NCBI RefSeq assembly: GCF_900476375.1
Contig: NZ_UPPP01000069.1
Coordinates: 22,451 to 86,450, forward strand
Length of the DNA: 64,000 nucleotides
Source of the DNA: Allolucifera butyrica
GTDB lineage: Bacteria; Bacillota; Negativicutes; Sporomusales; UPPP01
Direction: 5' to 3'
Shown here: in pieces, positions 44,719 through 53,506 of the stretch
Layout of the letters: each line of letters begins with the position of its first letter
Position numbering within the stretch: position 1 is the first letter of the stretch
Position numbers and translations under genes: made by a program
The notes under the pieces: model-generated
Seen by the model: only the letters and a program-made list of their open reading frames with translations
Told to the model about the DNA's origin: nothing
Database searches by the model: none

Positions 44719-45267
44719 TTGGAATATGTCGAGCCGATACGAAATAAAAAACAGATTGAACATATTAAGCGCTATTTGAAAGAAAACAATTTGCGCGATT
44801 ATCTGCTTTTTGTCCTAGGTATTAATAGTGGCTTACGCATATCTGATTTATTATTGCTGAAGTTAGACGACGTAAAGGGGAAAGACCGGGTTGTTCTTCG
44901 CGAGAGAAAAACCGGCAAGACGAAAGACTTCCCACTTTCAGAAACCTGTAAGCAGGCGATACAAGAATATCTGGAGGATATAGAGAATACGCAGGGCTGG
45001 CTGTTTAAAAGTAAAAACAGAAACCGGCCCATTACCCGTATCCAAGCCTACCGGATTATAAATCAGGCGGCACGGGCGGTAGGTATTCAAGAAGCAATCG
45101 GTACTCACACTTTGCGAAAAACATTTGGTTATTGGGCATATAAAAAAGGTATCGATGTGACAAGAATTCAAAAATTGCTTAACCATTCCTCCCCTAATAT
45201 TACATTGGCTTATATAGGGATTACTAAAGATGAACTTGATAATATTTATATAAGCTTAAATTTATGA
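44719..45267 (+). CDS. Minimal tyrosine recombinase/integrase
   Basis: 182 residues, the size of FimB/FimE-type phase-variation invertases, containing only the catalytic domain without the usual N-terminal core-binding domain. The catalytic residues are all visible: Arg40 (SGLRISDL), Lys64/67 in the beta-hairpin, His130-Arg133 (GTHTLRKT), His156 (LLNHSSPNITLAY) and the nucleophile Tyr165. TTG 44719 has only a weak AAGGATGTG site. It is bracketed by two palindromes with a shared core and ended by a strong terminator. A DNA inversion or integration role is likely; whether the palindromes are its sites is inference. Confidence 0.88.
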   Translation: MEYVEPIRNKKQIEHIKRYLKENNLRDYLLFVLGINSGLRISDLLLLKLDDVKGKDRVVLRERKTGKTKDFPLSETCKQAIQEYLEDIENTQGWLFKSKNRNRPITRIQAYRIINQAARAVGIQEAIGTHTLRKTFGYWAYKKGIDVTRIQKLLNHSSPNITLAYIGITKDELDNIYISLNL

Positions 45268-45304
45268 AAAGCAGGAGAAACCGCAAGGTCTCTCCTGCTT
45301 TTTG
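45267..45304 (+). terminator. Terminator of the recombinase gene
   Basis: AAAAGCAGGAGA pairs with TCTCCTGCTTTT around a loop of about 12 bases, then T-rich. Starts at the stop codon. Confidence 0.85.
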
Positions 45305-45382
45305 ATTTCAAGATAAAATAAAAGTCGAAAAAAAGGAAACCATGGAAAATAATCGTATTTATGTATTATATAGACTTTATAT

Positions 45383-45411
45383 AGGGTAACAAAACTTTGT
45401 TTTGTTACCCT
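45383..45411. repeat. Perfect palindrome right of the recombinase (site R)
   Basis: Arms AGGGTAACAAAAC and GTTTTGTTACCCT around TTT. The core GTAACAAAAC/GTTTTGTTAC is identical to site L 816 bp away; the outer arm bases differ. The region 45412-45637 to its right is AT-rich with a short inverted repeat TTCCGG/CCGGAA (near 45592-45612) and no supported gene. Confidence 0.85.
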
Positions 45412-45637
45412 TATTTTTACCAAAAATAAAAATTTAATGCATACCATTTTGAAGCTAAAACAAAACTGACACCGTGTGGAAAACGGTACCAAATGTTTGT
45501 AGTATGTTTTTTGGAACAACAATATGTGGAAAGGTTATTCTTGCATATTGTAGAATTGTCAATAAGGTGGTAATTGTTTTTGTCAAGACGAGTTCCGGTT
45601 TTCAAAGCCGGAAAACGATTGGAGCGTGGTTTACCTG

Positions 45638-46690
45638 ATGATTAACTGGAATTGGACTTATGCGTACCTGGTGACACTGGTTGCTGGTATCGGTTTAATC
45701 TTTTGGCTTGCGACGAAGCTGGCCATCGTGCTGTTTATTGCGTTTTTACTGACTTTACTGCTTCGCCCGCTGGCAGATAAGCTTAAGCGGCGTATGGGAG
45801 CCGGATGGGCATCGATTCTCGTACTGACACTGTTTTTATGTGTTTTTCTACTGTTCTTCATTGGAATAATCCGGTCTATCCTGCCCAGTTTTGCCCAGTT
45901 TGCAACGAAGCTTCCCCACTATATCAATCCAGCCAAAGTGAATCTACTTATGGTGCGCCTGAATCTACCGTCCGAACTTACAGAATATGTGAACGATGCA
46001 TTCAATCAAGTGTCGGGATTTGCGCTGGAAAGCCTGAAGAATGCTGTTTTACCGCTGCTGCATGCCATGTCCGGAGTCGTGGAACTGATCAGTATCCCGT
46101 TTATCGTTTTTTACTTTTTAAAAGACGGGGAAATGTTACGTTCCGGATTGTTCAGCCTTGCTCCGGCCCAAGAACAGGCTAAATTAAACAAAATCGCTGC
46201 CGCAGCAGCTCAGGTATTGAGCGGTTATATTCGAGGGCAATTAACAGTCTGTCTGTTTTCGGGGCTTGCGAGTTTTATATTTTTCATTGCCTGGGGGCTT
46301 CCTTTTCCGGTTGTAATTGCCTCGCTTAGTGCGTTTGCTGAATTGATTCCCGTTGTCGGACCAGTCATTGTTGCCTGTCTGGCGGCAAGTCTGGGGCTGG
46401 TTCATTCCACTGCGGCTGCTGTCAAAATTGTAATATTTTATATCGTGATGCTAAAGATTAATCACAATATTATTACACCTAAATTAATTGGGAAAGCGGT
46501 TCATCTTCACCCTGTTGTAATTATGATCGGGTTACTCTTTTTCGGCCATTTATTCGGCGTTTTGGGAATGGTTATGGCGGTGTCGGTTCTTGCGGTAATT
46601 CGGGTTGTAATTTTGGAGGTTCACGGGATTACAAGTCGCCCCGCGGGGAAAGAGCTTAGCACGGAAAAATCTAAGCCGGCATGTATTTAA
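45638..46690 (+). CDS. AI-2E family transporter (UPF0118)
   Basis: About 350 residues, eight helices, with the family architecture and the motifs SGYIRGQLTVCLFSGLASF and HLHPVVIMIGLLFFGHLFGVLGM. The family was named for AI-2 export in E. coli but includes exporters of other solutes and a sporulation membrane protein (YtvI). GGAGCGTGG lies before ATG 45638 with long spacing; GTG 45626 would be too close to it. Substrate unresolved. Confidence 0.82.
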   Translation: MINWNWTYAYLVTLVAGIGLIFWLATKLAIVLFIAFLLTLLLRPLADKLKRRMGAGWASILVLTLFLCVFLLFFIGIIRSILPSFAQFATKLPHYINPAKVNLLMVRLNLPSELTEYVNDAFNQVSGFALESLKNAVLPLLHAMSGVVELISIPFIVFYFLKDGEMLRSGLFSLAPAQEQAKLNKIAAAAAQVLSGYIRGQLTVCLFSGLASFIFFIAWGLPFPVVIASLSAFAELIPVVGPVIVACLAASLGLVHSTAAAVKIVIFYIVMLKINHNIITPKLIGKAVHLHPVVIMIGLLFFGHLFGVLGMVMAVSVLAVIRVVILEVHGITSRPAGKELSTEKSKPACI

Positions 46691-46710
46691 AGTGGCTGGG
46701 GGGTACAAGC

Positions 46711-47232
46711 ATGGATTCGATAATGTCTCACATAGTTAATCGGAGGAGTGTTCGAGCCTATACGGCAAAGAAAGTGGATCGAAATGATATTCTTACAATG
46801 CTAACTGCGGCAAGTTGGGCTCCATCGGGCAACAACCTGCAGCCTTGGAAGTTTTGCGTGATAATGGAGGATGCGGAATTAATCAAAAACCTGGCATCAC
46901 TTACGGTTTATCAGAATTGGGTAAAAGACGCCGCTTGTTTAATTGCCGTTTTTTTAGATGCCAGGGCTTTGGATAACAATATACCGGACATTTATATAAA
47001 ACATGTACAGGCGATTGGCGCCGCCATACAAAATATGCTGCTGGTTGCCCATGGACTGGGTTTAGGCACTTGCTGGATTGGGGAAATACTAAAAAATGCA
47101 GATAAGGTGAGGGATTTACTAAACATCGCAGCGGACTTGCAGTTAATGGCGGTCCTATCCGTTGGATATCCAGGGAAAGATCCTAAATCAAGAAGGAAAA
47201 TAGTTTCTGAAAATATAGTAGGCTGGTTCTAA
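46711..47232 (+). CDS. Nitroreductase family protein
   Basis: FMN-dependent reductase of the nitroreductase fold, 173 residues. Motifs: NRRSVRAYTAKKVDR (FMN-binding N-terminus), AASWAPSGNNLQPWKF, LGTCWIGEI and AVLSVGYPGKDP. GGGGGGT precedes ATG 46711; the upstream in-frame ATG at 46681 overlaps the transporter gene and is not preferred. Substrate unknown; small members in anaerobes often act on quinones or nitroaromatics. Confidence 0.87.
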   Translation: MDSIMSHIVNRRSVRAYTAKKVDRNDILTMLTAASWAPSGNNLQPWKFCVIMEDAELIKNLASLTVYQNWVKDAACLIAVFLDARALDNNIPDIYIKHVQAIGAAIQNMLLVAHGLGLGTCWIGEILKNADKVRDLLNIAADLQLMAVLSVGYPGKDPKSRRKIVSENIVGWF

Positions 47233-47362
47233 TCTTCGGGGAGATTGAATTGTAAATGGAGGGAAAAAATTCCAATCCCGTGATATAATAAGTCATAATA
47301 TAATTCCGTTCCAGTTAAGATCCTTTAACTTTTGCTTGAAGGAATGAGAGGAGGATGAATTT

Positions 47363-48385
47363 ATGGCCGAACCGGCCAGGCGGTCTGCAGGGCAGCCGGC
47401 TCAATCCCTGATTATTAATCCCGGAGGCAAAGCGGCTTTGCTTACAGAGCTTACTAAGGCGCAGCATTCAATTGATCTGGTAATCTACGAATTATATGAC
47501 CAAGATGTCCAAGACGTGCTGGCAGCTCAACAAAAAGCGGGAATTTCGATACGGGTTGTTTTAAATGACTTCACAGGCGCGGCGAAAAAATACGATGATC
47601 CAAATTATGCCGACGAAAAATATGAAGAAACAGCGATCGTATTTCTGAAAAAAGCGGGGATTCCATACAAAACTTCCAGTCTGGCTTTTCGCAACACGCA
47701 TCAAAAAACCTTTATTATTGACGCTGCGGCTCCGGACGCCGCCTACCCGACTGCTAAAGCGATTATTATGAGTTTCAACCTCATTGAGGACAACCGTGAG
47801 AATTATTTTGCAAGTACCCGTGACTTTGCTATCGTTACTACCGATTCTCAACAAGTAAGCGATGTGGCGGCCGTGTTCAACGAAGATTGGAATTACAATT
47901 GCCCCCAAAATACGAACATTACCCCTCCCCTGCCGGATTCAAGCCCGCTGGTTGTCAGTCCGGCCAACTCGCGTTCGGCTCTGGCCGGCTTACTTAATAG
48001 TGCCGCAACAAGTATTGAAATGTACATGGAAGAGTTAGTGGACCGTAGTATAGTCGCTATATTGGCTGAAAAAGCCGCTACTGTCAATGTCCGTGTGCTT
48101 GCCGCCAAAGAAATCAGCAGCAATGCCAAGACCATGGACCCTATCAATGCGACAAGCAATGGCAAAATGATTTTGGTAGATTCGGCGAAACCGCCCAAGG
48201 TGTATCTTCATGCCAAAATGATACTGGTAGACGGTAAACAAGCCTACGTTGGCTCTGAAAATGCATCGGAGACTTCCCTGGATAAAAACCGCGAGATGGG
48301 AATCATTACGCAAGACCCCCAGATTATTGCGCAGTTGCAGACCACGTTTAATAACGATTGGGCAATCTATAGCAAGCAGCCATAG
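47363..48385 (+). CDS. Phospholipase D-like (HKD) protein
   Basis: 340 residues with two PLD half-domains. Motif 1: HQKTFIID (near 113) with NL following; motif 2: HAKMILVDGKQAYVGSENAS (near 282). Both HxKxxxxD motifs appear intact, so one active site should form. No signal peptide is seen; the N-terminus (MAEPARRSAGQPA) is polar. Could be a phosphatidyltransferase-like enzyme, a nuclease or a lipase; unlike cardiolipin synthases it has no membrane helices. AGAGGAGG precedes ATG 47363. Confidence 0.8.
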   Translation: MAEPARRSAGQPAQSLIINPGGKAALLTELTKAQHSIDLVIYELYDQDVQDVLAAQQKAGISIRVVLNDFTGAAKKYDDPNYADEKYEETAIVFLKKAGIPYKTSSLAFRNTHQKTFIIDAAAPDAAYPTAKAIIMSFNLIEDNRENYFASTRDFAIVTTDSQQVSDVAAVFNEDWNYNCPQNTNITPPLPDSSPLVVSPANSRSALAGLLNSAATSIEMYMEELVDRSIVAILAEKAATVNVRVLAAKEISSNAKTMDPINATSNGKMILVDSAKPPKVYLHAKMILVDGKQAYVGSENASETSLDKNREMGIITQDPQIIAQLQTTFNNDWAIYSKQP

Positions 48386-48414
48386 AAAAATGATTTTTTG
48401 CGTTTGAAAGCAAA

Positions 48415-48462
48415 GGGACGGTTGATTGGCTGAGAGATGCCAATCAACCGTCCCTTAGATTA
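48415..48462 (+). terminator. Terminator after the PLD gene
   Basis: GGGACGGTTGATTGGC pairs with GCCAATCAACCGTCCC, a perfect 16-bp stem, then a T/A-rich tail. Confidence 0.85.
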
Positions 48463-48662
48463 TAATGGTACAAGATAATGTCTGGGGAAAATCGGAGTTC
48501 TGTTCAATTATTTCCGGGAAATTTTGTGCAAACGTTGACCTGGGAGCCGACGCGCAGCGGAAAGGATATTTCAATTTATAGTTGAATAATCAGGTTAGAA
48601 TAGGTGGTTGTTTGAATCCAGAGGATAATAGAGAATGGACCTTGGATAAAGGAGAGAAACAG

Positions 48663-49061
48663 ATGCATAGTTTTCCTACTAAAATAGGCGAGGGAATCCA
48701 TCGGGTGGAAGCGGTTACGGTTGTCTGCGGCGCTGATGTGGCGGTTTGTATCGGCGGCGGGGAAAGGCACCATATCGGCGCGGCGGCCTTGGCGGTACCC
48801 AGACCCAGTCTGCAAGATCAAGAAAAAGTTTCCGCCACGGCTTCCGTTATTTGTGCAACCGGCCATAAAGAGGATGAACTGGCCCGGTGGGCGGCGTTAA
48901 AACTGGCGGCGTCGCTAAATTGCCGCGTTAATGTAACCGCCGGCTTGCATATTGACGGAGCTGCCGCCAGTGACTTTGACAAGCTTACCGGCAATTTTCA
49001 AAGGGTGGTCGAGGTCATTGAAAATACACTAATCAAAGAATTGGCGCCCCAATATTGCTAA
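48663..49061 (+). CDS. LpdD-like (PAC4-fold) protein, possible prenyl-flavin chaperone
   Basis: 132 residues. The text IGGGERHHIGAAALAVPRPSLQD followed by SATASVICATGHKEDELARWAALKLAASLNCRVNVTAGLHIDG resembles LpdD, the small third component of gallate/protocatechuate decarboxylase systems, now described as a chaperone for prenylated-FMN enzymes, and PAC4-like folds. No UbiD or UbiX partner lies beside it. AAAGGAGAG precedes ATG 48663; the longer frame from 48582 is not supported. Family call by motif only. Confidence 0.7.
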   Translation: MHSFPTKIGEGIHRVEAVTVVCGADVAVCIGGGERHHIGAAALAVPRPSLQDQEKVSATASVICATGHKEDELARWAALKLAASLNCRVNVTAGLHIDGAAASDFDKLTGNFQRVVEVIENTLIKELAPQYC

Positions 49062-49074
49062 TATCCGGTTCATG

Positions 49075-49107
49075 CTCCGTAGACCTTCCGGTCTGCGGAG
49101 TTTTCTT
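49075..49107 (+). terminator. Terminator after the LpdD-like gene
   Basis: CTCCGTAGACC pairs with GGTCTGCGGAG around TTCC, then TTTTCTT. Confidence 0.85.
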
Positions 49108-49116
49108 ATGGGATTA

Positions 49117-49222
49117 GAAAGTATAACTTTTCGGGTTATTTTTAAAATAAGACATTCTTCTTAAGAAAGCCGAAAAGTAAAATACTTTCCTTCCACTTAA
49201 AGACCCATTGGCTCTTTCTTGT
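49117..49222. repeat. Dispersed repeat E2, copy 2
   Basis: GAAAGTATAACTTTTCGGG ... GCCGAAAAGTAAAATACTTTC, then AAAGACCCATTGGCTCTTTCTT. The same arrangement as copies at 38745 and (inverted) 63400; it is closest to the 63400 copy, sharing GGTTATTT...ATTCTTCT in the middle. Confidence 0.75.
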
Positions 49223-49330
49223 AAGTATTAATGTTTTACTAAATTTTAACTTTTCCTTAACAGGCTTGGTTGGGACATGAATTATACTAGTGGCATAACC
49301 GGTATATTGTATTTTACGGAGGTATTTGAT

Positions 49331-50638
49331 GTGAGGAATGTTAAAAGATTAATAGCACTATTTTGTCTGGGAGCATTGCTGATGTCTGCTATTGGCTGCG
49401 GCAGTTCGGCAACAAATACGCCGAAAAGCGGTAAGACAGTGATTGAATATTGGCATGTGAACGCGGAAAGTTTTGGTGGATCTACAGTTAAAGAGTTAAT
49501 AAAGGAATTTAATGCCCAGAATCCCGATATTCAAGTGGTTGAAAAATATAATCCCGATATGTATAAGGGATTAACGCAGAACTTGCAGGCAGCGATTGCC
49601 TCCGGCCAATATCCGGACGTGGTGCAAATGGGCTACAGTTACTTAAATTATGCGGCGGAAAACTTTAAGTATACGGATATTAATGAACTCATTGCCAAAC
49701 AAGCGCCGGAAGATAAAAACTTTTTACAGGAAAATTTCCTTCCCAACATATTGACCCTGGCCCGGGCGGATAACGGCAAACAGATTGGATTGCCTTATTC
49801 AGTCAGTGTACCCGTGTTGTATTACAACCCCGACATTTTCCGGCAAGCCGGCCTGGACCCGGACAAGCCGCCAAAAACCTGGCAGGAAGTAAAAGAATAT
49901 GCCCGGACAATTAAAGAAAAAACCGGCTTAGTGGGTTTCTTTATGCAAGAATATGCCGATAACTGGGCGCAGCAGGCAATTATGGAGTCTAACGGTGCTA
50001 CGGTACTGGGCAAGAAAGACGGCCGGCCCGCCGCTTTGTTTGATACGCCGGAAGCGGCCCAGGCCTATCAACTTCTGGCTGACATGGTGGAGGACGGCAG
50101 CGGGTTGCATGCGACCAACGACGAGGGATTTCAAGCCTTTTTGAGCGGGAAACTGGGTATGGTCTGTACTACCATCGGCAAACGGGAAAATTTTGAAAAA
50201 AGCGCGAAGTTTACGGTGATGGCTGCTCCGTTTCCCGGTTTTGCGGGAAAGGTCCGTAAAGTACCCGCCGGCGGCAACTTATTGATGATTTTTTCGAAGG
50301 ACCCTGAAAAACAAAAAGCGGCCTGGCGCTTTGTCAAGTTTCTTGAGTCCCCTCAGGCGCTGGCTATGTGGACGAAGGGAACCGGCTATTTGCCGCCGCG
50401 CAAAGGAGTGGCCGAAGACCCGAACGGGTTAAAAGACTTTTTGGCGCAAAATAAAAATATGCAAGCTGCTATGGCTACGTTGCCGGACCTGGTACAATGG
50501 GCAAGCTTCCCCGGTGCTAACGGGCTACAGGCCGAGCAGGCCCTGATTGATGCACGCGACGTGATATTAAGCGGTAAAGAGCCGGCGGCGGAAGCATTAA
50601 AACAGACTGCCGCTAAAATTAATGCAATGCTTAAATGA
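49331..50638 (+). CDS. Sugar ABC transporter substrate-binding lipoprotein (UgpB-like)
   Basis: Family 1 extracellular binding protein for a sugar, polyol or glycerophospho-compound. 435 residues; signal peptide and lipobox MSAIGC (Cys near 22); core motifs EYWHVNAESFGGSTVKEL, YPDVVQMGYSYLNY, GKQIGLPYSVSVPVLYYN and the C-terminal WRFVKFLESPQALAMW. The UgpB-like features (E-WH, VPVLYYN) suggest glycerol-3-phosphate- or glycerophosphodiester-like ligands. GTG 49331 with GGAGG is preferred over ATG 49277. First in a five-gene operon. Confidence 0.85.
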   Translation: MRNVKRLIALFCLGALLMSAIGCGSSATNTPKSGKTVIEYWHVNAESFGGSTVKELIKEFNAQNPDIQVVEKYNPDMYKGLTQNLQAAIASGQYPDVVQMGYSYLNYAAENFKYTDINELIAKQAPEDKNFLQENFLPNILTLARADNGKQIGLPYSVSVPVLYYNPDIFRQAGLDPDKPPKTWQEVKEYARTIKEKTGLVGFFMQEYADNWAQQAIMESNGATVLGKKDGRPAALFDTPEAAQAYQLLADMVEDGSGLHATNDEGFQAFLSGKLGMVCTTIGKRENFEKSAKFTVMAAPFPGFAGKVRKVPAGGNLLMIFSKDPEKQKAAWRFVKFLESPQALAMWTKGTGYLPPRKGVAEDPNGLKDFLAQNKNMQAAMATLPDLVQWASFPGANGLQAEQALIDARDVILSGKEPAAEALKQTAAKINAMLK

Positions 50639-50678
50639 ATAGTGTGAGTCCATTAAACAGGAGGGGAGAGAGCGGGAT

Positions 50679-51557
50679 ATGAGACGCGCCCGAATTCAGC
50701 CGGCATTGCTTTTGGCGCCGGCGGTTGCCGGATTATTCATTTTTGTTTATCTGCCACTGCTGCAAGACGTATGGCTAAGCTTTTATTCCTGGAATATGGT
50801 CAGTCCGACCATGAAGTTTATCGGTCTGGATAATTTCCGGGCCATAATAACCGGCGCCGATTTGGGTAAGGTGCTGGGCAATACGCTGCTGTATGTTGCC
50901 GTACTGCTCTTTCTCAACTTTTTATTGCCGTATATAGGTTCCTTTGCTTTAGCTCATTGCATTACCCGGGGAAGTTTTTTCTACCGGGCGGCATTGTTTA
51001 TCCCCAGCACCGTTTCTTTAGCGGTGGCCAGTATTTTATTTTTGTGGATATTTAATCCTCTGGCCGGACCCTTGTGTATCCTTTTATCCGCCGCCGGTGC
51101 CGAATCGCCGCGCTGGTTTAAGGAACCGGGCCTGGTCGTGGCTGTAATTGGCCTGATCATCGGCTGGAAGGTATTTGGCTACAATTTAATCGTTTTGATG
51201 GCGGCCATGGTGGATGTGCCCAAAGAACTGATTGAAGCGGCCAAGCTGGAGAATGCCTCGAATTGGGATATTTTTCGCCGCATTATTGTTCCGATGACAT
51301 CTTCCACGGCGCTTTACGTCTTTGTTATTACCATCGTATTTGGCCTGCAGTATGTGCTGGTGCCTGTGAATATGATTACCCAGGGCGGACCCGACCAAGG
51401 CAGTACTAATATCGTATATATCATTTATCAATATGCGTTCACCTTTTTTCAGACAGGCAAGGCGGCCGCGTTTTCCCTGATTACGATGCTTGTTTATGCT
51501 GCCTTTTTAGTGTTCAAAACAAAAGTCCTGGATAAGAAGGTACATTATGAAACATAA
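50679..51557 (+). CDS. Sugar ABC transporter permease, UgpA type
   Basis: 292 residues, six helices, with the MalF/UgpA signatures ALLLAPAVAGLFIFVYLPLLQD at the N-terminus and the EAA loop VDVPKELIEAAKLENASNWDIFRRIIVPMT. GAGGGGAG precedes ATG 50679. Its end overlaps the next gene by 11 bases, indicating coupled translation. Confidence 0.9.
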   Translation: MRRARIQPALLLAPAVAGLFIFVYLPLLQDVWLSFYSWNMVSPTMKFIGLDNFRAIITGADLGKVLGNTLLYVAVLLFLNFLLPYIGSFALAHCITRGSFFYRAALFIPSTVSLAVASILFLWIFNPLAGPLCILLSAAGAESPRWFKEPGLVVAVIGLIIGWKVFGYNLIVLMAAMVDVPKELIEAAKLENASNWDIFRRIIVPMTSSTALYVFVITIVFGLQYVLVPVNMITQGGPDQGSTNIVYIIYQYAFTFFQTGKAAAFSLITMLVYAAFLVFKTKVLDKKVHYET

Positions 51558-52371
51558 ACTTCGTAACTGGCACTGGCATGGAGTATTTATCATAACCGTA
51601 TTTTTACAACTTTGGCCGCTCTTGTTTATGGTTTCTACCTCTTTAAAATCCTTGGACCAAATATTTACCTCGACCTTGAATCCGCTGCCTTTGCCGTTTG
51701 AATTTGACAACTACCAATATGTGCTTCAGTCGTTTCCGTTAGTACGATACATTGCCAATACCCTGATTATTGCCGGTGCGATTACGGCCGCAAAACTGGT
51801 AACCAGTATTTTAGCCGCTTTTGCCTTTGTGTATTATGATTTTAGCTACAAGGAAAAAATCTTTAATGCTTTATTATTTACCATCTTTATACCCATTACG
51901 GTCATACTCATGCCCGACTACTTACTAATCGCCAAACTGGGCTTGCTGAATCATCCCGCCGGTGTGATATTGCCGCAAATAGCGGACGGAATGGGTATAT
52001 TCTTGATGCGGCAAACCATGCGCAATATCCCAAAGCCCCTCTGGGAAGCCTGCCGGCTGGACCGGATTAGTCCCGGGAAGACCCTGGCCCGGGTGATATT
52101 GCCGCTGATTAAGCCTTCGGTAATTGCGGCGGGTATATTCTTTTTTATCAATTCCTGGAATGAATACTTCTGGCCGCTGATGGTGCTGCCGGATAAAGCA
52201 GCCTATACATTGCCGCTGGCCTTGCAGATGTTTATCAGCGCCGAAGGCGGCAATGAATGGGGGATTGCCATGGCGGTTGCAACGCTGACCTGTTTACCGC
52301 CGTTTCTGTTATACCTTTTTTGTCAGCGTTTTATTATAAATACTTTTATGCAGTCCGGCTTGAAAGGATAG
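51547..52371 (+). CDS. Sugar ABC transporter permease, UgpE type
   Basis: 274 residues, six helices, with the EAA-like loop RNIPKPLWEACRLDRISPGKTLARVILPLIKP and the INSWNEYFWPLMVL segment typical of MalG/UgpE proteins. Overlaps the UgpA-type gene and is six bases from the ATPase gene. Confidence 0.9.
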   Translation: MKHKLRNWHWHGVFIITVFLQLWPLLFMVSTSLKSLDQIFTSTLNPLPLPFEFDNYQYVLQSFPLVRYIANTLIIAGAITAAKLVTSILAAFAFVYYDFSYKEKIFNALLFTIFIPITVILMPDYLLIAKLGLLNHPAGVILPQIADGMGIFLMRQTMRNIPKPLWEACRLDRISPGKTLARVILPLIKPSVIAAGIFFFINSWNEYFWPLMVLPDKAAYTLPLALQMFISAEGGNEWGIAMAVATLTCLPPFLLYLFCQRFIINTFMQSGLKG

Positions 52372-52377
52372 GTTGAT

Positions 52378-53469
52378 ATGGGAGGAATCCTATTTAAAAA
52401 TGTTTATAAGTCTTATGGAAAGACGATGGTGGTAGATAACCTGACCATGTCGGTACAACAAGGTGAACGGCTGATTTTATTAGGCCCGTCGGGATGCGGG
52501 AAAACCACAACCCTAAGGATGATCGCGGGGCTGGAGACGGTTACTGCCGGCACATTGGAGATGGGAGGCCAGGTTGTGAATCAGGTTGAGCCTGGTGACC
52601 GGAATGTTGCCATGGTATTTCAGAGCTATGCCTTGTATCCGCATATGACGGTGCGGGATAACATCACGTTTGGTCTTGTTATGCAAAACATGCCCGAGGC
52701 CGAAGTTGACGACCGGGCTCAGCGGGCTCTGGCCATTCTCAATTTGACCGGCTTGGAACACCGGCTGCCCAAGGAGCTTTCCGGCGGGCAGAAACAACGG
52801 GTGGCATTGGCGCGGGCCCTTGTCAAGCAAGCGCCTTATTTTCTCCTTGACGAGCCGCTTTCCAATCTGGATGCCCAGCTTCGTCAACAGGCCCGCACCG
52901 AGCTTATCAAAATCCATGATCTTTTTAAACCGACAATGATTTATGTAACCCATGACCAGGTGGAGGCAATGACGATTGGCCACCGGATTGCCGTTCTGAA
53001 CCGGGGTGTTCTGCAGCAATTAGATACTCCGGATGTAATATATAAGTATCCCGCCAATACCTTTGTCGCCTCCTTTATTGGTGCGCCGCCGATGAACCTG
53101 ATCAAGGGCGGTTTTCAAAACGGCCTTCTCCATATTGGTGACAGCAGGCTAGAGGTGCCGTCTGCCTGGCAGCAGTTATTGGCGTCTCAATCCTCCGTTT
53201 ATATGGGGATAAGGCCGGAGCAATGCATTTTATCGTCTGAAGGCGCGATTACGGGAAAAGTCGATTTGGTTGAAAATCTTGGGGGCCGGCGCTGCGCCCA
53301 TGTAAGATTAGGCGACGGGCAGCGGCTGCTGACGGTGTTTGCCGGTGAAAGGCCGATCCCTGAAGGTACGACCGGCGTAACCTTCGACTGGGAACATGTG
53401 AATTTTTTTGACTGCCGGACAGGCATGAATATCGGCCGGTTCAATGCGGCAGAATCCAGTGTGGCCTAA
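52378..53469 (+). CDS. Sugar ABC transporter ATP-binding protein, UgpC/MsmX type
   Basis: 363 residues: Walker A GPSGCGKT, signature LSGGQKQRVALARALV, Walker B FLLDEPLSNLD, H-loop VTHDQVEAMTI, then a C-terminal OB (TOBE) domain (SSVYMGIRPEQCILSSEGAI). Standard for the CUT1 sugar ATPases. The operon encodes its own ATPase rather than sharing one. Confidence 0.92.
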   Translation: MGGILFKNVYKSYGKTMVVDNLTMSVQQGERLILLGPSGCGKTTTLRMIAGLETVTAGTLEMGGQVVNQVEPGDRNVAMVFQSYALYPHMTVRDNITFGLVMQNMPEAEVDDRAQRALAILNLTGLEHRLPKELSGGQKQRVALARALVKQAPYFLLDEPLSNLDAQLRQQARTELIKIHDLFKPTMIYVTHDQVEAMTIGHRIAVLNRGVLQQLDTPDVIYKYPANTFVASFIGAPPMNLIKGGFQNGLLHIGDSRLEVPSAWQQLLASQSSVYMGIRPEQCILSSEGAITGKVDLVENLGGRRCAHVRLGDGQRLLTVFAGERPIPEGTTGVTFDWEHVNFFDCRTGMNIGRFNAAESSVA

Positions 53470-53506
53470 TTGAGCTCCCGGCAAAATATAGATGGAGGGG
53501 GAAGCT

